A stretch of DNA of 64,000 bases, from positions 1,860,001 through 1,924,000 of the forward strand of contig NZ_CP117884.1 of assembly GCF_028736235.1 (NCBI RefSeq), given 5' to 3'. Source of the stretch: Lacticaseibacillus pabuli (lineage in GTDB: Bacteria; Bacillota; Bacilli; Lactobacillales; Lactobacillaceae). Under the pieces are notes generated by a model. The model had not been told where the DNA came from, made no database searches, and saw only the letters and a list, made by a program, of their open reading frames with translations. Shown one piece after another: positions 8,739 through 16,952 of this stretch (its first letter is position 1; each line of letters begins with the position of its first letter). The position numbers were made by a program, and so were the translations under genes.

Positions 8739-8765
8739 AAAAAAACATCATCCTAAGATGATGTT
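8739..8765 (-). terminator. Minus-strand terminator, probably the original end of the rRNA/tRNA operon
   Basis: ACATCATC-ttag-GATGATGT followed by seven Ts on the minus strand, 21 bases outside the left attachment site. No minus-strand gene ends here now. Closing up the integrated element places it about 20 bases after tRNA-Ser(GGA). Confidence 0.75.
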
Positions 8766-8785
8766 CGTGTCTATCGTCGAAATTG

Positions 8786-8799
8786 ACGGAGAGTAAGGG
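8786..8799. repeat. attL of the satellite
   Basis: ACGGAGAGTAAGGG, identical to 25975-25988 at the tRNA-Ser 3' end. This is the displaced copy left at the far end of the element. Confidence 0.85.
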
Positions 8800-8885
8800 T
8801 GTCTGTAAGAATGCCGTTCGTGTTGCTTTAACCACGCGGCTTACAGTGGTTTTGGCCTGTCTATTTTTCCTCGATACTTCCATGC

Positions 8886-8893
8886 GTACTTAC
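8886..8893. promoter_or_regulatory. Candidate integrase arm-type site (left)
   Basis: GTACTTAC overlaps the integrase stop codon about 90 bases from attL, matching the repeats near attR (25856-25894). Confidence 0.4.
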
Positions 8894-10041
8894 TTTGAAA
8901 AATACTCGGCGAGCTTGTCCGTTCCCTCACGCGCCGCCTCCTGATTCATACCGGTGTAGAGCGCCAACGTAATTTGTGGCGTTTGGTGTCCTGCCAAGCG
9001 CTGCACTGTTGAAACAGGCACGCCAATTTGGATAGCGTTCGTGATAAACGACTTTCGGAGCGAATGAAGCGAGATAGCCGGTGTTAGCTTATTATCCTTG
9101 ATGATTTTGCGGAGACGGTAACCTGGCGTGTTTAACGAACGGTGCTGCCCGTCCTTCTTCTGAAATAGCCAAGCTGACCCGCTCACATTTTTGATACTTA
9201 TAATAGTAGAAACACGGTGAAAATGTTCCCGCCACCGTCGTAACCAGGCCATTGTCTCATTGTCCAGCGGTATTTTACGATACCCGGCAGCACTCTTTGG
9301 CGGCTGGATTATCTCTTTGCCGTCCTTGCCCTGAACAAGTGCCTTATCAATCGTGAGTACACCGTTCTGAAAGCCCACGTCACCAAACGTTAAGGCCAAT
9401 AACTCTTCGCGCCTAATGCCGGTGTACACCAGAATACGAAACATGATAAAGCTTTCTAGATCCGTATCAGGATTGATACAAGCAAAGAACCTGGCTAACT
9501 GCTCTTTGTCCCAGTATTTTGGCGACTCACCTATTTTCTCCGGTGCCCGTGGTAGCGTCACGTTATCAGCCGGGTTCTTGTCGATATACCCAGCTTTAAA
9601 GGCATACTGGAAAAGCTTCTTTGTATAGATGAAACGCTGCTTATAGGCCACTTCGGTATCGGCTGCCCACTTTGCTACTGCCCGTTGAATATCACGGGTG
9701 CTAATCTGGTCAATTCGATATCTGCCGAATGCAGGTATCAGGTGATTTTTGAAAATTCTGCCAGTCTTAAACGCCGTAGACTCACGAATGGTGTTAACGT
9801 AGCTTGCCCACCACTCTTCATAGAGCTGTGCAAACGTATAGTTCTTAGGCTTTTCAGCCTCTAAGCTGCCTTCTGACACCGCGACTTCTAATCGCGCGGC
9901 GATGATAGCAGCTTCTTTTTTTGTCTTTGCAGACCGCATACGAGTACGCTTGCGGCCAGTCTTTGGATCAATGCCAGCATATACAGAAACATGCCAGCGT
10001 GTGGAACCGTCTTTCATTACTTTTTTAGTGATACTAGCCAT
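8890..10041 (-). CDS. int: Tyrosine recombinase (integrase) of the satellite
   Basis: The 383-residue protein is a phage-type tyrosine recombinase that integrates and, with an excisionase, excises the element at tRNA-Ser. An N-terminal arm-binding segment (DGSTRWHVSVYAGIDPKTGR) and a SAM-like core-binding domain precede the catalytic domain. Catalytic residues are visible: Arg in YTGIRREELL, HxLR in SLHSLRKSF, a GH pair in RLAGHQTPQI, and Tyr in LALYTG near the C-terminus. The start at 10041 has AAGGA upstream; a TTG at 10050 is an unlikely alternative. It lies next to attL and is transcribed toward it, as is usual for integrated islands. Confidence 0.95.
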   Translation of the reverse strand: MASITKKVMKDGSTRWHVSVYAGIDPKTGRKRTRMRSAKTKKEAAIIAARLEVAVSEGSLEAEKPKNYTFAQLYEEWWASYVNTIRESTAFKTGRIFKNHLIPAFGRYRIDQISTRDIQRAVAKWAADTEVAYKQRFIYTKKLFQYAFKAGYIDKNPADNVTLPRAPEKIGESPKYWDKEQLARFFACINPDTDLESFIMFRILVYTGIRREELLALTFGDVGFQNGVLTIDKALVQGKDGKEIIQPPKSAAGYRKIPLDNETMAWLRRWREHFHRVSTIISIKNVSGSAWLFQKKDGQHRSLNTPGYRLRKIIKDNKLTPAISLHSLRKSFITNAIQIGVPVSTVQRLAGHQTPQITLALYTGMNQEAAREGTDKLAEYFSK

Positions 10042-10069
10042 GTTTATCAATCCTTCCCTATCGCTACAG

Positions 10070-10085
10070 GCTGGCGGGCGTGGGC
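10070..10085. repeat. GCTGGCGGGCGTGGGC repeat, copy 1
   Basis: An unusually GC-rich 16-mer upstream of int, identical to 11352-11367. Its first 14 bases recur inverted at 25820-25833. All copies lie inside the satellite. Confidence 0.6.
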
Positions 10086-10105
10086 TTTAGGGAAAACAAG
10101 AACAT

Positions 10106-10738
10106 TTAAAATTTGACGAGAATAGTTTTACTAAGGCCAGTACCTGCTGACATGACAGAATAAGCCTTTTTAGTATTAGTTAATGGCTGATAAATTCTTT
10201 TAACCCACCTGGCTGCGTCCGTTAGCAGTTCTGCAACATCATTATCCGTTAATTTTGAATAGAACGCTTTTGTATCATCTAAAGAATGTCTGTTTGTTTC
10301 TGGAGTGGACTTTTCTTTAAATATTGGAAGCGACTTTTCTGTAATGCCAACATCTACAACAAAAGTATCATCAAGACCTGGTTCGTCAGGCGTTTCGAAG
10401 AATAGCGGATAGCCGACATAAGACACTTGCTCCCGCTCGTCTAACTTGCGAGCTATTTCCTTAGGCACAAAGCCGCCCGCAAAAAGCAATATTGAGTCGT
10501 TAATTATCGGCTTAACAGACATTACAAAAGTGTATCCATTATATTCAAAATGGATAATATCATTTGGTGTACACCCTAGTTCCCGGCAGAGCTTGTCTAA
10601 TGTGTCAAATTGAATGCCATTAGATTCGCCACGTCCCAATACGCTTAAAGTATTCATTGAAATTCCAGTAGCAGTCGCAACGTCTGTCATGGTGCGGCCA
10701 CGTTGCTTCAGCAATTCCTTCAATTTGATAGAAATCAT
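10106..10738 (-). CDS. Satellite repressor (XRE-type helix-turn-helix)
   Basis: The 210-residue protein begins with an XRE/Cro-CI DNA-binding domain (TMTDVATATGISMNTLSVLG) and continues into a C-terminal region I do not recognise. The C-terminal part shows no S24 Ser/Lys protease pair, so RecA-stimulated self-cleavage is not indicated. PICI master repressors are typically inactivated by binding a helper-phage protein instead (established for Stl-type repressors). It is divergent from the excision/replication genes across a 128-bp region with opposed promoters. The start at 10738 has AGGGGAAG upstream. Confidence 0.85.
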   Translation of the reverse strand: MISIKLKELLKQRGRTMTDVATATGISMNTLSVLGRGESNGIQFDTLDKLCRELGCTPNDIIHFEYNGYTFVMSVKPIINDSILLFAGGFVPKEIARKLDEREQVSYVGYPLFFETPDEPGLDDTFVVDVGITEKSLPIFKEKSTPETNRHSLDDTKAFYSKLTDNDVAELLTDAARWVKRIYQPLTNTKKAYSVMSAGTGLSKTILVKF

Positions 10739-10765
10739 TGTTAGCTTCCCCTCGTTTCCATTCTA

Positions 10766-10794
10766 ACTATATGCCGTCAAATAAAAACAAGCAA
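10766..10794 (-). promoter_or_regulatory. Repressor promoter (leftward)
   Basis: On the minus strand TTGCTT, a 17-base spacer and TATAGT lie upstream of the repressor. Confidence 0.55.
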
Positions 10795-10808
10795 GCAGTA
10801 ATTCCCCC

Positions 10809-10847
10809 TTGACTGCATACGTGTATTGGTATTACTATATACGTGTA
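10809..10847 (+). promoter_or_regulatory. Rightward early promoter with paired operators
   Basis: TTGACT and TACTAT are spaced by 18 bases. Two near-identical 10-mers, CATACGTGTA (10816-10825) and TATACGTGTA (10838-10847), are 22 bp apart. They cover the spacer and the region just past the -10, as repressor operators would. Confidence 0.6.
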
Positions 10848-10866
10848 GCAAAGGGGAGGTGAGAAC

Positions 10867-11142
10867 ATGGAAACAACAGCAAAATTTGAACTATCGCCAG
10901 ACTTTGATTCACAGCTGGCGGCTAAGGTCTTTACAATCATGGCTTCAGCAGCAGAGACCTGGGGTAAACACGTCGACTATCCACAGTATATGGATAAGCA
11001 GACCGCTGCCAAGTATCTGCAAGTCAGCATGGGAACACTTAATTCTTGGATAAACCACGGTCTAGAGTTCACACAGGTAAAGGGTGTGATTCGCTTGAGC
11101 AAAACAGACCTGGATTCATTTATGAAGGCAAACAAAATTTAG
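10867..11142 (+). CDS. Helix-turn-helix (excisionase/MerR-like) regulator
   Basis: The 91-residue protein has a C-terminal HTH_17/excisionase-type domain: DKQTAAKYLQVSMGTLNSW followed by a wing and RLSKTDLDSFM. It is the first gene rightward of the repressor, the usual place of Xis or a Cro-like regulator in PICIs. A GGGGAGGTGAGAAC site precedes the ATG. Confidence 0.7.
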   Translation: METTAKFELSPDFDSQLAAKVFTIMASAAETWGKHVDYPQYMDKQTAAKYLQVSMGTLNSWINHGLEFTQVKGVIRLSKTDLDSFMKANKI

Positions 11143-11171
11143 GATCACAGTTACTAGGAGGTAACAGAATT

Positions 11172-11342
11172 ATGAATGACGATATTTCTAAAGGATTAAT
11201 GAAGGTTCGCGCGGAGCTGCTTACGCTGGGGGATTTAATTGATAAGTCTTCAGAAAAAAGCTTAACACCGGCATTAAAACAGTTGTCCGAGCTGGTAAAC
11301 ACTATCCAAAATGAATATGAGAACCAAGAACACAGCAATTAA
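11172..11342 (+). CDS. Small satellite protein of unknown function
   Basis: The 56-residue helical, leucine-rich protein has an AGGAGGTAAC site upstream. Internal pattern suggests a short coiled coil (LMKVRAELLTLGDLID). I do not recognise it. Its 3' end is followed immediately by a GCTGGCGGGCGTGGGC repeat. Confidence 0.6.
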   Translation: MNDDISKGLMKVRAELLTLGDLIDKSSEKSLTPALKQLSELVNTIQNEYENQEHSN

Positions 11343-11351
11343 CAGTGCATC

Positions 11352-11367
11352 GCTGGCGGGCGTGGGC
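11352..11367. repeat. GCTGGCGGGCGTGGGC repeat, copy 2
   Basis: Identical to 10070-10085, between two small early genes. Confidence 0.6.
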
Positions 11368-11400
11368 ACAAAATCATTTATTTCAAAAAGGAGAATTTAT

Positions 11401-11604
11401 ATGAATCAGAATTATCTCACTTCAAGTGAAGCTGCAAAGTACATGGGCGTCTCTGAAAGTACGCTGTTCATCTGGTACCGCTATCACGATTTACCACGTT
11501 TTCAAATCGGCAACGTGATTAAGTATCAGCGAACCGCTCTGGATGAATTTTTGGATAAATACACCGAAGCGTATGAGGATCGCAAAAACTGGTCAAAATG
11601 GTGA
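11401..11604 (+). CDS. Excisionase-type DNA-binding protein
   Basis: The 67-residue protein is nearly all one HTH_17 domain: TSSEAAKYMGVSESTLFIW and then NVIKYQRTALDEFLD. This is the pattern of phage and ICE excisionases. It has an AAAAGGAGAA site. With two such proteins in a row, one probably acts as Xis and the other as a regulator; sequence alone does not say which. Confidence 0.75.
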   Translation: MNQNYLTSSEAAKYMGVSESTLFIWYRYHDLPRFQIGNVIKYQRTALDEFLDKYTEAYEDRKNWSKW

Positions 11605-11611
11605 TTGGACA

Positions 11612-11643
11612 CAAAAAAACACCAAAGCAAGCGGCTTCGGTGT
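11612..11643 (-). terminator. Minus-strand terminator-like hairpin
   Basis: ACACCGAAGC / GCTTTGGTGT followed by seven Ts on the minus strand. No minus-strand gene lies upstream of it, so it may stop antisense transcription. Confidence 0.5.
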
Positions 11644-11790
11644 CGGATAGGAAAGTAATTGATTACATCAGCTAATGGTTATTGTAGACTATCGGCCATA
11701 TAATCGCAAGCTTTAAGCGGTTACCCACTTCTACACAAAGTAAGTATACCGCCTGAAGCCTGTCATATCAAGGCTTAGGAGGCCATAAAG

Positions 11791-12072
11791 ATGAAAATTA
11801 CCAAAGATGAAGATTCACAACTTAGCTATACGATTGACGCTTTGCTGCAGGTGCACAACCTGCTTGAGGGCGTCAGCAAACTACTAGCCGATTTTGAAAG
11901 CGACGGCGCACATATGACAAACGTTGACTTCGCGGCTCTGGGTATTCAGATGTTAGACGAACACGACGCAGTAGAAGCCGCATTAAGCATTTCACGTGAG
12001 AAGCTGAAGGCTAAAGCTAATTTGCTTGATGACCTGACAACGCACGCAACCGTTAAGGACGGTGAACAGTAA
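11791..12072 (+). CDS. Small acidic satellite protein
   Basis: The 93-residue acidic, helical protein (IDALLQVHNLLEGVSKLL) is preceded by CTTAGGAGG. It has no recognised domain. Its stop overlaps the next start (TAATG), so it belongs to the replication operon. Confidence 0.65.
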   Translation: MKITKDEDSQLSYTIDALLQVHNLLEGVSKLLADFESDGAHMTNVDFAALGIQMLDEHDAVEAALSISREKLKAKANLLDDLTTHATVKDGEQ

Positions 12073-12173
12073 TGAGCACAGCTAACTTGCTTGTTATCAT
12101 CTTTGCCGTTGTCCTTAGCACTGCCCTGCTCACGGCAATGACGATTAAGCCAGAATGGTTCTTATTAAAGTAG
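12072..12173 (+). CDS. Tiny single-span membrane protein
   Basis: A 33-residue ORF (NLLVIIFAVVLSTALLTAM) starts within the preceding stop (TAATG) and ends nine bases before the primase start. One transmembrane helix fills most of it. Coupling to both neighbours supports translation. Function unknown. Confidence 0.55.
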   Translation: MSTANLLVIIFAVVLSTALLTAMTIKPEWFLLK

Positions 12174-12182
12174 GTGATTTGT

Positions 12183-13286
12183 ATGCCAACACTGTATTTC
12201 GGACATGCTAAAACCAAAGCGCCTATGCGAGAAGTGGACATACCAGATGATTACCTGCACTTCTTCGCCAATAATTATCGTCCACTAAGGCTTAAGGCCG
12301 CTACGAGTGACGCTGACAAGAAGACCAAAAAGGACACCCTCTTATGGGGTGCCCTTGGCGGCAAGATGATACCTAACAGCGTTCACGGCAATACAAACAC
12401 GTTAGGCCGCGACCTATTGCCGCTTGACTTCGATAACATCGCAGATGAAGGCGAGTTTCTGAAGTCAATTCACGACAACCTGGACTCACGTTTTGGCTAC
12501 GTGCTCTATAAAACTTTCAGCTATGCACCCGACAATGTACGCTATCGGCTACTTATTCCCCTAGACCGCCTGGTAACGCGGGAGAACGAGTTCAAGGCAT
12601 TAATGACGGTGATTGCCAAAACACTAGGCGTCGAATTGGATCCAGCCTCGACAACCTGGGGGCAATTGTTTTTCTTGCCCACCTTGACAGAAAGCAACGA
12701 AAACGATTTCATGATTGTTCACACTGGTGACTCACTATTCGTAAATGCCTGGATTGAGCAAATTTTGAAGAAGACCGATTTACTGGACGTTAAGAAGCAA
12801 CTGCTAACCGTTAAATCGGCGTATCAAGCACCGAAGTTTAAAACCCCTTTAGGCTTTGCACTGGATCATATCGTTGAGGGTCAAGCGTCGAATGAAGACT
12901 ATTTAAAAATGCAGCGTCGCCTTTGGTATTCTAAGCTTTCGTCAGCCGAGATATATCCGTGGTATGAGTATTTCAACACGCTGCAGCCAAAGCCTTTAAA
13001 ATTCGAACAGATGAATGCACGAGAGTACGACCGCGGGGAAAAGCCAAAATGGGGCTTGATGTTTATGGCACTAATCAATGGCACAGACGAACACGACAAT
13101 TCTACCGGTAACGCCCGCAACGGCTATATGTTTAACTTTGTGGCCTTCTTATTAGACCAACAGGTCAAAATGGAAACATTAATTCGCCTGGTCGAAGACT
13201 TGAACGAACGCAACAGGCCGCCGCTATCGTCGAATGAGCTAAACGGGATAGTTAATAGTGCATTACGTAGAAAGCGAGGTGAGTAA
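12183..13286 (+). CDS. Putative replication primase/initiator of the satellite
   Basis: The 367-residue protein lies directly before a VapE-type helicase and has features expected of the archaeo-eukaryotic-like primases of PICIs and phages: LLPLDFDNIADEGEF (acidic catalytic-type segment), then RYRLLIPLD and a later C-terminal helical region. I did not confirm the full catalytic triad. The start at 12183 has AGGTGA upstream. In PICIs the primase and helicase may be separate or fused; here they are separate and overlap by eight bases. Confidence 0.7.
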   Translation: MPTLYFGHAKTKAPMREVDIPDDYLHFFANNYRPLRLKAATSDADKKTKKDTLLWGALGGKMIPNSVHGNTNTLGRDLLPLDFDNIADEGEFLKSIHDNLDSRFGYVLYKTFSYAPDNVRYRLLIPLDRLVTRENEFKALMTVIAKTLGVELDPASTTWGQLFFLPTLTESNENDFMIVHTGDSLFVNAWIEQILKKTDLLDVKKQLLTVKSAYQAPKFKTPLGFALDHIVEGQASNEDYLKMQRRLWYSKLSSAEIYPWYEYFNTLQPKPLKFEQMNAREYDRGEKPKWGLMFMALINGTDEHDNSTGNARNGYMFNFVAFLLDQQVKMETLIRLVEDLNERNRPPLSSNELNGIVNSALRRKRGE

Positions 13287-14703
13287 AACGGAAAAGCTTG
13301 ATCCAGATGAAATTATCGATTTTGCAGACTACAAGGAACAAATTGAGGCCGAAGCCTGGGTTGCAAGTCTACAGCAAAATGACGACGGCAATGTTAAATC
13401 CAGTAGCGCCGCGAATGCTGCAACCATTTTGGCTAACGACGCGGATTTTAGTAAACATCTGAAGTTCAATGAATTTAGCAACGTCATTGAGGTTGACGGT
13501 GATATTTCAACCGATAACTTTTCACACAAGCAGGCGCCCGGGACGGCTGATAGTTCGCTCATGAGTGACTTAAAAATCATGACTGATGATAAATATCAGG
13601 CTACCTTCAGTACAGAGCTTATTACCGGCGGTGCTATGGCAGCCGCAAAATTGCACGCCTATAACCCCTTGACTGACTATCTTACAGCAGCTGAAGAAGC
13701 GTGGAAAAAGGACGGCAGTACTGAACGACTGGCTAACATCTTCATTGACACGCTGGGCGCTCCAAAAGATGATGCAACCCGCGTCATGACAAAGCTATTC
13801 TTCTCTGGCCTTGTCTGCCGTGCTCACAAGCCGGGGACAAAATTCGATTATATGACTGTGCTTTACAGTCAGAAGCAAGGTATCGGCAAAACCTGGCTTC
13901 TAAATAAAATTGGCGGCCAATGGTACACCGATTCATTACTTGATATGAAGTCTAAGGATTCAGCCCAGATTGTTGCTCAAAAATGGCTGGTTAACGATGA
14001 TGAATTAGCCGTTACGACAGACCACCGTACAAATAGCTTCGCAGTCGTTAAGTCATTTATTACCCGGCAGAACGACGAGTTCCGGGCACCGTATACTCCC
14101 ACTGTCGTTAACTTTCCGCGCCGATTCATCTTAGCTGGCACAACTAACGAACAGAACATTTTGAAAGATGTTACGGGTTCACGGCGAATGAATATTATCC
14201 GCTGTGGCGAAGGAACAATTACCAAGCCAGTGGCAAAACTAACTGCTAACGATATTCTGCTCTATCTTGGTGAGGCTGAAAATTGGTATCAGAACGGGAA
14301 AACGCAGCTTGTCGCTACGCCAGAAGAACAAGCGTTAATTGATAAAGCCAAAACCGACTTTGAGAGCACTGATAGCACCGAAGAAGATATCCAGCTTATC
14401 CTTAATGCATTGTACCCGTCCCAGTGGTGGCAACAAACCAGAGATATACAGCGCACTTATGTGGCTAAGATTCTTGACGGTACGAGCGATGATACTCCCG
14501 GCATTGATAAGCTTGATCGCGTATCTGTTCGCTGGCTGTTAGATATTGGATTCAATCTAGACCATACCAGGAGCGGTACAGCTCAATATCGGACTATGGA
14601 AGCTAAGGTTCGCGTGATTATGGATAATATGACCGGGTGGCGAAAAACAAATGGCCCTATAAAAATCGGCTTAAAAAAAGCACGTGGATATCAAAGAGTG
14701 TAG
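13279..14703 (+). CDS. VapE-family helicase/replication protein
   Basis: The 474-residue protein is a virulence-associated E family P-loop ATPase. The Walker A motif is SQKQGIGKTWL near residue 200 and an acidic Walker B-type segment is WLVNDDELAV. VNFPRRFILAGTTN and TGSRRMNII are typical family blocks. It acts as replicative helicase/initiator for the excised island. A GTG at 13279, eight bases inside the primase gene, is the likely start; a GTG at 13258 is possible. An iteron-type origin candidate begins at its stop codon. Confidence 0.88.
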   Translation: MSKTEKLDPDEIIDFADYKEQIEAEAWVASLQQNDDGNVKSSSAANAATILANDADFSKHLKFNEFSNVIEVDGDISTDNFSHKQAPGTADSSLMSDLKIMTDDKYQATFSTELITGGAMAAAKLHAYNPLTDYLTAAEEAWKKDGSTERLANIFIDTLGAPKDDATRVMTKLFFSGLVCRAHKPGTKFDYMTVLYSQKQGIGKTWLLNKIGGQWYTDSLLDMKSKDSAQIVAQKWLVNDDELAVTTDHRTNSFAVVKSFITRQNDEFRAPYTPTVVNFPRRFILAGTTNEQNILKDVTGSRRMNIIRCGEGTITKPVAKLTANDILLYLGEAENWYQNGKTQLVATPEEQALIDKAKTDFESTDSTEEDIQLILNALYPSQWWQQTRDIQRTYVAKILDGTSDDTPGIDKLDRVSVRWLLDIGFNLDHTRSGTAQYRTMEAKVRVIMDNMTGWRKTNGPIKIGLKKARGYQRV

Positions 14704-14935
14704 CTAGATGTTGCCAATAGTGTAGCTGCTTCAATCGCTAGAGTACCAACGATTAGAAGCTAATTGGCTACAGGGCAACACCTTAACCCTAATGATTTCA
14801 AATTTGTACTTTAAATATATTTTAATTGTATTTGCTTAGCTAACGGGCTTTATGCCGTAGCCGTGTAGCCAATAGCCGTTTAAGCCTTTGGTATCAAGGG
14901 GTAGGGGCTGCTACACACCCGGCAACACCCGGCAC
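14698..14935. other. Candidate replication origin with iterons and an AT-rich core
   Basis: A TGTTGCC-N5-TGTAGC unit at 14709-14726 is mirrored by GCTACA-N5-GGCAACA at 14910-14927. Inner variants are GCTACA-N1-GGCAACA (14767-14780) and TGTAGC (14864-14869). They flank a strongly AT-rich block (about 14785-14838). PICI origins have this arrangement of Rep-binding iterons around an AT-rich unwinding region next to rep (established for SaPIs). Confidence 0.65.
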
Positions 14936-14954
14936 ATGAAAGGACGAACAAATT

Positions 14955-15230
14955 ATGACAAAAATTAACGATGATTCATTGAACGACTACGATCAGGCAC
15001 GCGCACGTATCGCAAAAACTAGTGAAGATAAATGGGATAGAAACCCAGAAAAGGAGTGTATTGCGGCGACTGTCGCCACCCTTGACGAGTTAGAAGCAAA
15101 CGGCTATGACACTATCCAAGTGCTTCAGCTGGCACGTCAGCGCGAAGTAGTAAAAGAGCTGCATGAGGTTAACACCAATTTATACGGACTTCGCGACCTG
15201 CTTCTAAGCGCGAACGAAACCAACAACTAA
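14955..15230 (+). CDS. Small satellite protein of unknown function
   Basis: The 91-residue charged helical protein has GAAAGGACG upstream. No domain recognised. It is the first gene of a run of small ORFs between the origin and the packaging genes. Confidence 0.6.
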   Translation: MTKINDDSLNDYDQARARIAKTSEDKWDRNPEKECIAATVATLDELEANGYDTIQVLQLARQREVVKELHEVNTNLYGLRDLLLSANETNN

Positions 15231-15258
15231 GCGCCACCGTAGAAAGGAAGCTTTACCT

Positions 15259-15444
15259 ATGGTTAAAGTAACAGATGAAGCAGTAATTGCAGTAATGGAA
15301 CAAGTAGACCGGATTAAGAAGACAGTCAGCCCCAGCGGGTCAATGCCGCGTATTAGCGTAGAAGAAGCCTATAAGCTGGCAGCATTGAACTTAATTGCCT
15401 CTAAACTGGACGGTATCGACGATTCAATCATGATGTCAGAGTAA
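15259..15444 (+). CDS. Small satellite protein of unknown function
   Basis: A 61-residue ORF with GAAAGGAAGC upstream and acceptable spacing. No domain recognised. Confidence 0.55.
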   Translation: MVKVTDEAVIAVMEQVDRIKKTVSPSGSMPRISVEEAYKLAALNLIASKLDGIDDSIMMSE

Positions 15445-15498
15445 CAAATAAGCACCACCCGCCGTAACTGGCGGCTTACATAATTCGGGGGCTGACTA

Positions 15499-15915
15499 AT
15501 GCAAGAGTACAATCCGCAGCACTATGCTGCAGCCAGTAGCATTGTCGCCAAGTTAGAGCAGCAAAAAGCAGACATATGGAACGAGTTGCTAGACCGCACA
15601 CTTACCAGTCACGTTGAGTTTGACGGCGAACGCGTGCACACTGTGGCGCCACGTATTGAATACTTGATTGAGCAAGCGGACGCCTTAAGCCTCCAACTGG
15701 AAGCAGAGATAAAACGCTGGCGAATGCGCGGGCGTCTATATCGGGATTACGTCGCGACGCACCCGAACCCTACCACACAGGACGTTCAGGAAGAACTACT
15801 GCAGATTGATACCTATGTCTGCTATCAGACTGGTATAGAGCCGCCTGAAGAGCAGCCTACCGCCTCTGGTGATGTTCCAACTAACTTGGCTATCATGGCA
15901 AATTATTTCGATTAG
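15499..15915 (+). CDS. Satellite protein of unknown function, coiled-coil-prone
   Basis: The 138-residue protein has a long helical segment (IEYLIEQADALSLQLEAEIK) and no recognised domain. GGGGG lies before the ATG. It is 14 bases upstream of the putative late regulator, so probably in one operon. Confidence 0.6.
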   Translation: MQEYNPQHYAAASSIVAKLEQQKADIWNELLDRTLTSHVEFDGERVHTVAPRIEYLIEQADALSLQLEAEIKRWRMRGRLYRDYVATHPNPTTQDVQEELLQIDTYVCYQTGIEPPEEQPTASGDVPTNLAIMANYFD

Positions 15916-15929
15916 GAGCACTAACACAT

Positions 15930-16469
15930 ATGAGTAATGATTACATGTTGCGACGCTGGGGACACTTCGAACGTGATCGCGACGGACTAACCCCAGCCGA
16001 ACGTGAACAAGCACGAGCATTCTTCAAGGCACTGTCACGAATGCCACCAGATGAAGTAAAACTTCTGGCTGAAAAATATCACACTGGAAAGCTAAGCGTG
16101 ATAGACGGATACGGCCAGGCGCAGACGGATATACCAGTGGCAGACGCCGTGTTGTGTAAACAGTATGGCCTGACGTTATCACGGTACGGTGCACGGCGCC
16201 GGTCAATCATCAACCACTTTCGAACGCTGTATACCAAGTCGCTAGTTAACCGAGAGCAGACTGAACGAGCTGCACTGCAGGACTATGCCCTTATCGTAGG
16301 CAACAACCTGTACTTCAAGCAGCAACGTGGGTATCCGTTCTTTGACGTGACGCTGACAGTCATGCCAGAACAAGCGGCACACATACACGGTGACAATGAC
16401 CTGACACACAATGACGGATTCACAAAGCTGTCACTTGATGAATTGGAGGCGCGCATTCATGCCCGTTAG
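15930..16469 (+). CDS. Putative late transcription regulator (ArpU/RinA-like position)
   Basis: The 179-residue protein occupies the place where Gram-positive phages and PICIs encode ArpU/RinA-type activators of the packaging operon, just before HNH and terS. A basic helical stretch (LSRYGARRRSIINHFRTL) could bind DNA. I cannot match it to a family with certainty. It overlaps the HNH gene by 11 bases. The functional assignment is inference from position. Confidence 0.45.
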   Translation: MSNDYMLRRWGHFERDRDGLTPAEREQARAFFKALSRMPPDEVKLLAEKYHTGKLSVIDGYGQAQTDIPVADAVLCKQYGLTLSRYGARRRSIINHFRTLYTKSLVNREQTERAALQDYALIVGNNLYFKQQRGYPFFDVTLTVMPEQAAHIHGDNDLTHNDGFTKLSLDELEARIHAR

Positions 16470-16854
16470 AAAGTTCTGTGCCCGTGTCGGCTGCCACAAT
16501 CTGATACCGTTAGGCGAGCGCTATTGCAGTGAGCACAAGCAGGAGCAACCGCACTATACATATGCCACAAAGAAAGAACGAGCCGAGTATGAACCGCGTG
16601 AAGTTGCGTTTTACGCTTCTAAGCAGTGGCGACACCTATCTAAAGCATTCCGGTATAGTCACCCTCTTTGCGCCGAATGTCTGAAGCAAGGACGTGCCAC
16701 ACCTGGCAGGCTTGTGGATCATATTCACCCGATTAAAACAGCTTACGGCTGGGAACATCGACTAGACGAAAAAAATTGCCAGTCGCTTTGCTATCGCTGT
16801 CATGCCATTAAAACCAGTAAAGAGATTGCTGAACGCGGCGGACGGCAACAATGA
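16459..16854 (+). CDS. HNH endonuclease associated with cos packaging
   Basis: The 131-residue protein has zinc-binding Cys pairs (CARVGC, then CAEC and CYRC) and the HNH core VDHIHPIKT-N-CYRCH. In HK97-type phages and cf-PICIs this small HNH protein works with the terminase at cos sites (established). It is followed in most phages by terS; here an IS element intervenes. The start at 16459 has GGAGGCGCG upstream. Confidence 0.88.
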   Translation: MPVRKFCARVGCHNLIPLGERYCSEHKQEQPHYTYATKKERAEYEPREVAFYASKQWRHLSKAFRYSHPLCAECLKQGRATPGRLVDHIHPIKTAYGWEHRLDEKNCQSLCYRCHAIKTSKEIAERGGRQQ

Positions 16855-16952
16855 AGACGGCATATAGCTTTACCAGGTAATGCGAAGTTTTTGACACCAC
16901 TCGGCGAAAAAATTGTCCAAGGTCGGCGAAAAAATTGACCAACAATACAGAA

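Noticed and set aside
8739..8765. Small dyad considered as a CRISPR-like or IS repeat
   Set aside because: Single copy with a T-run; a plain terminator.
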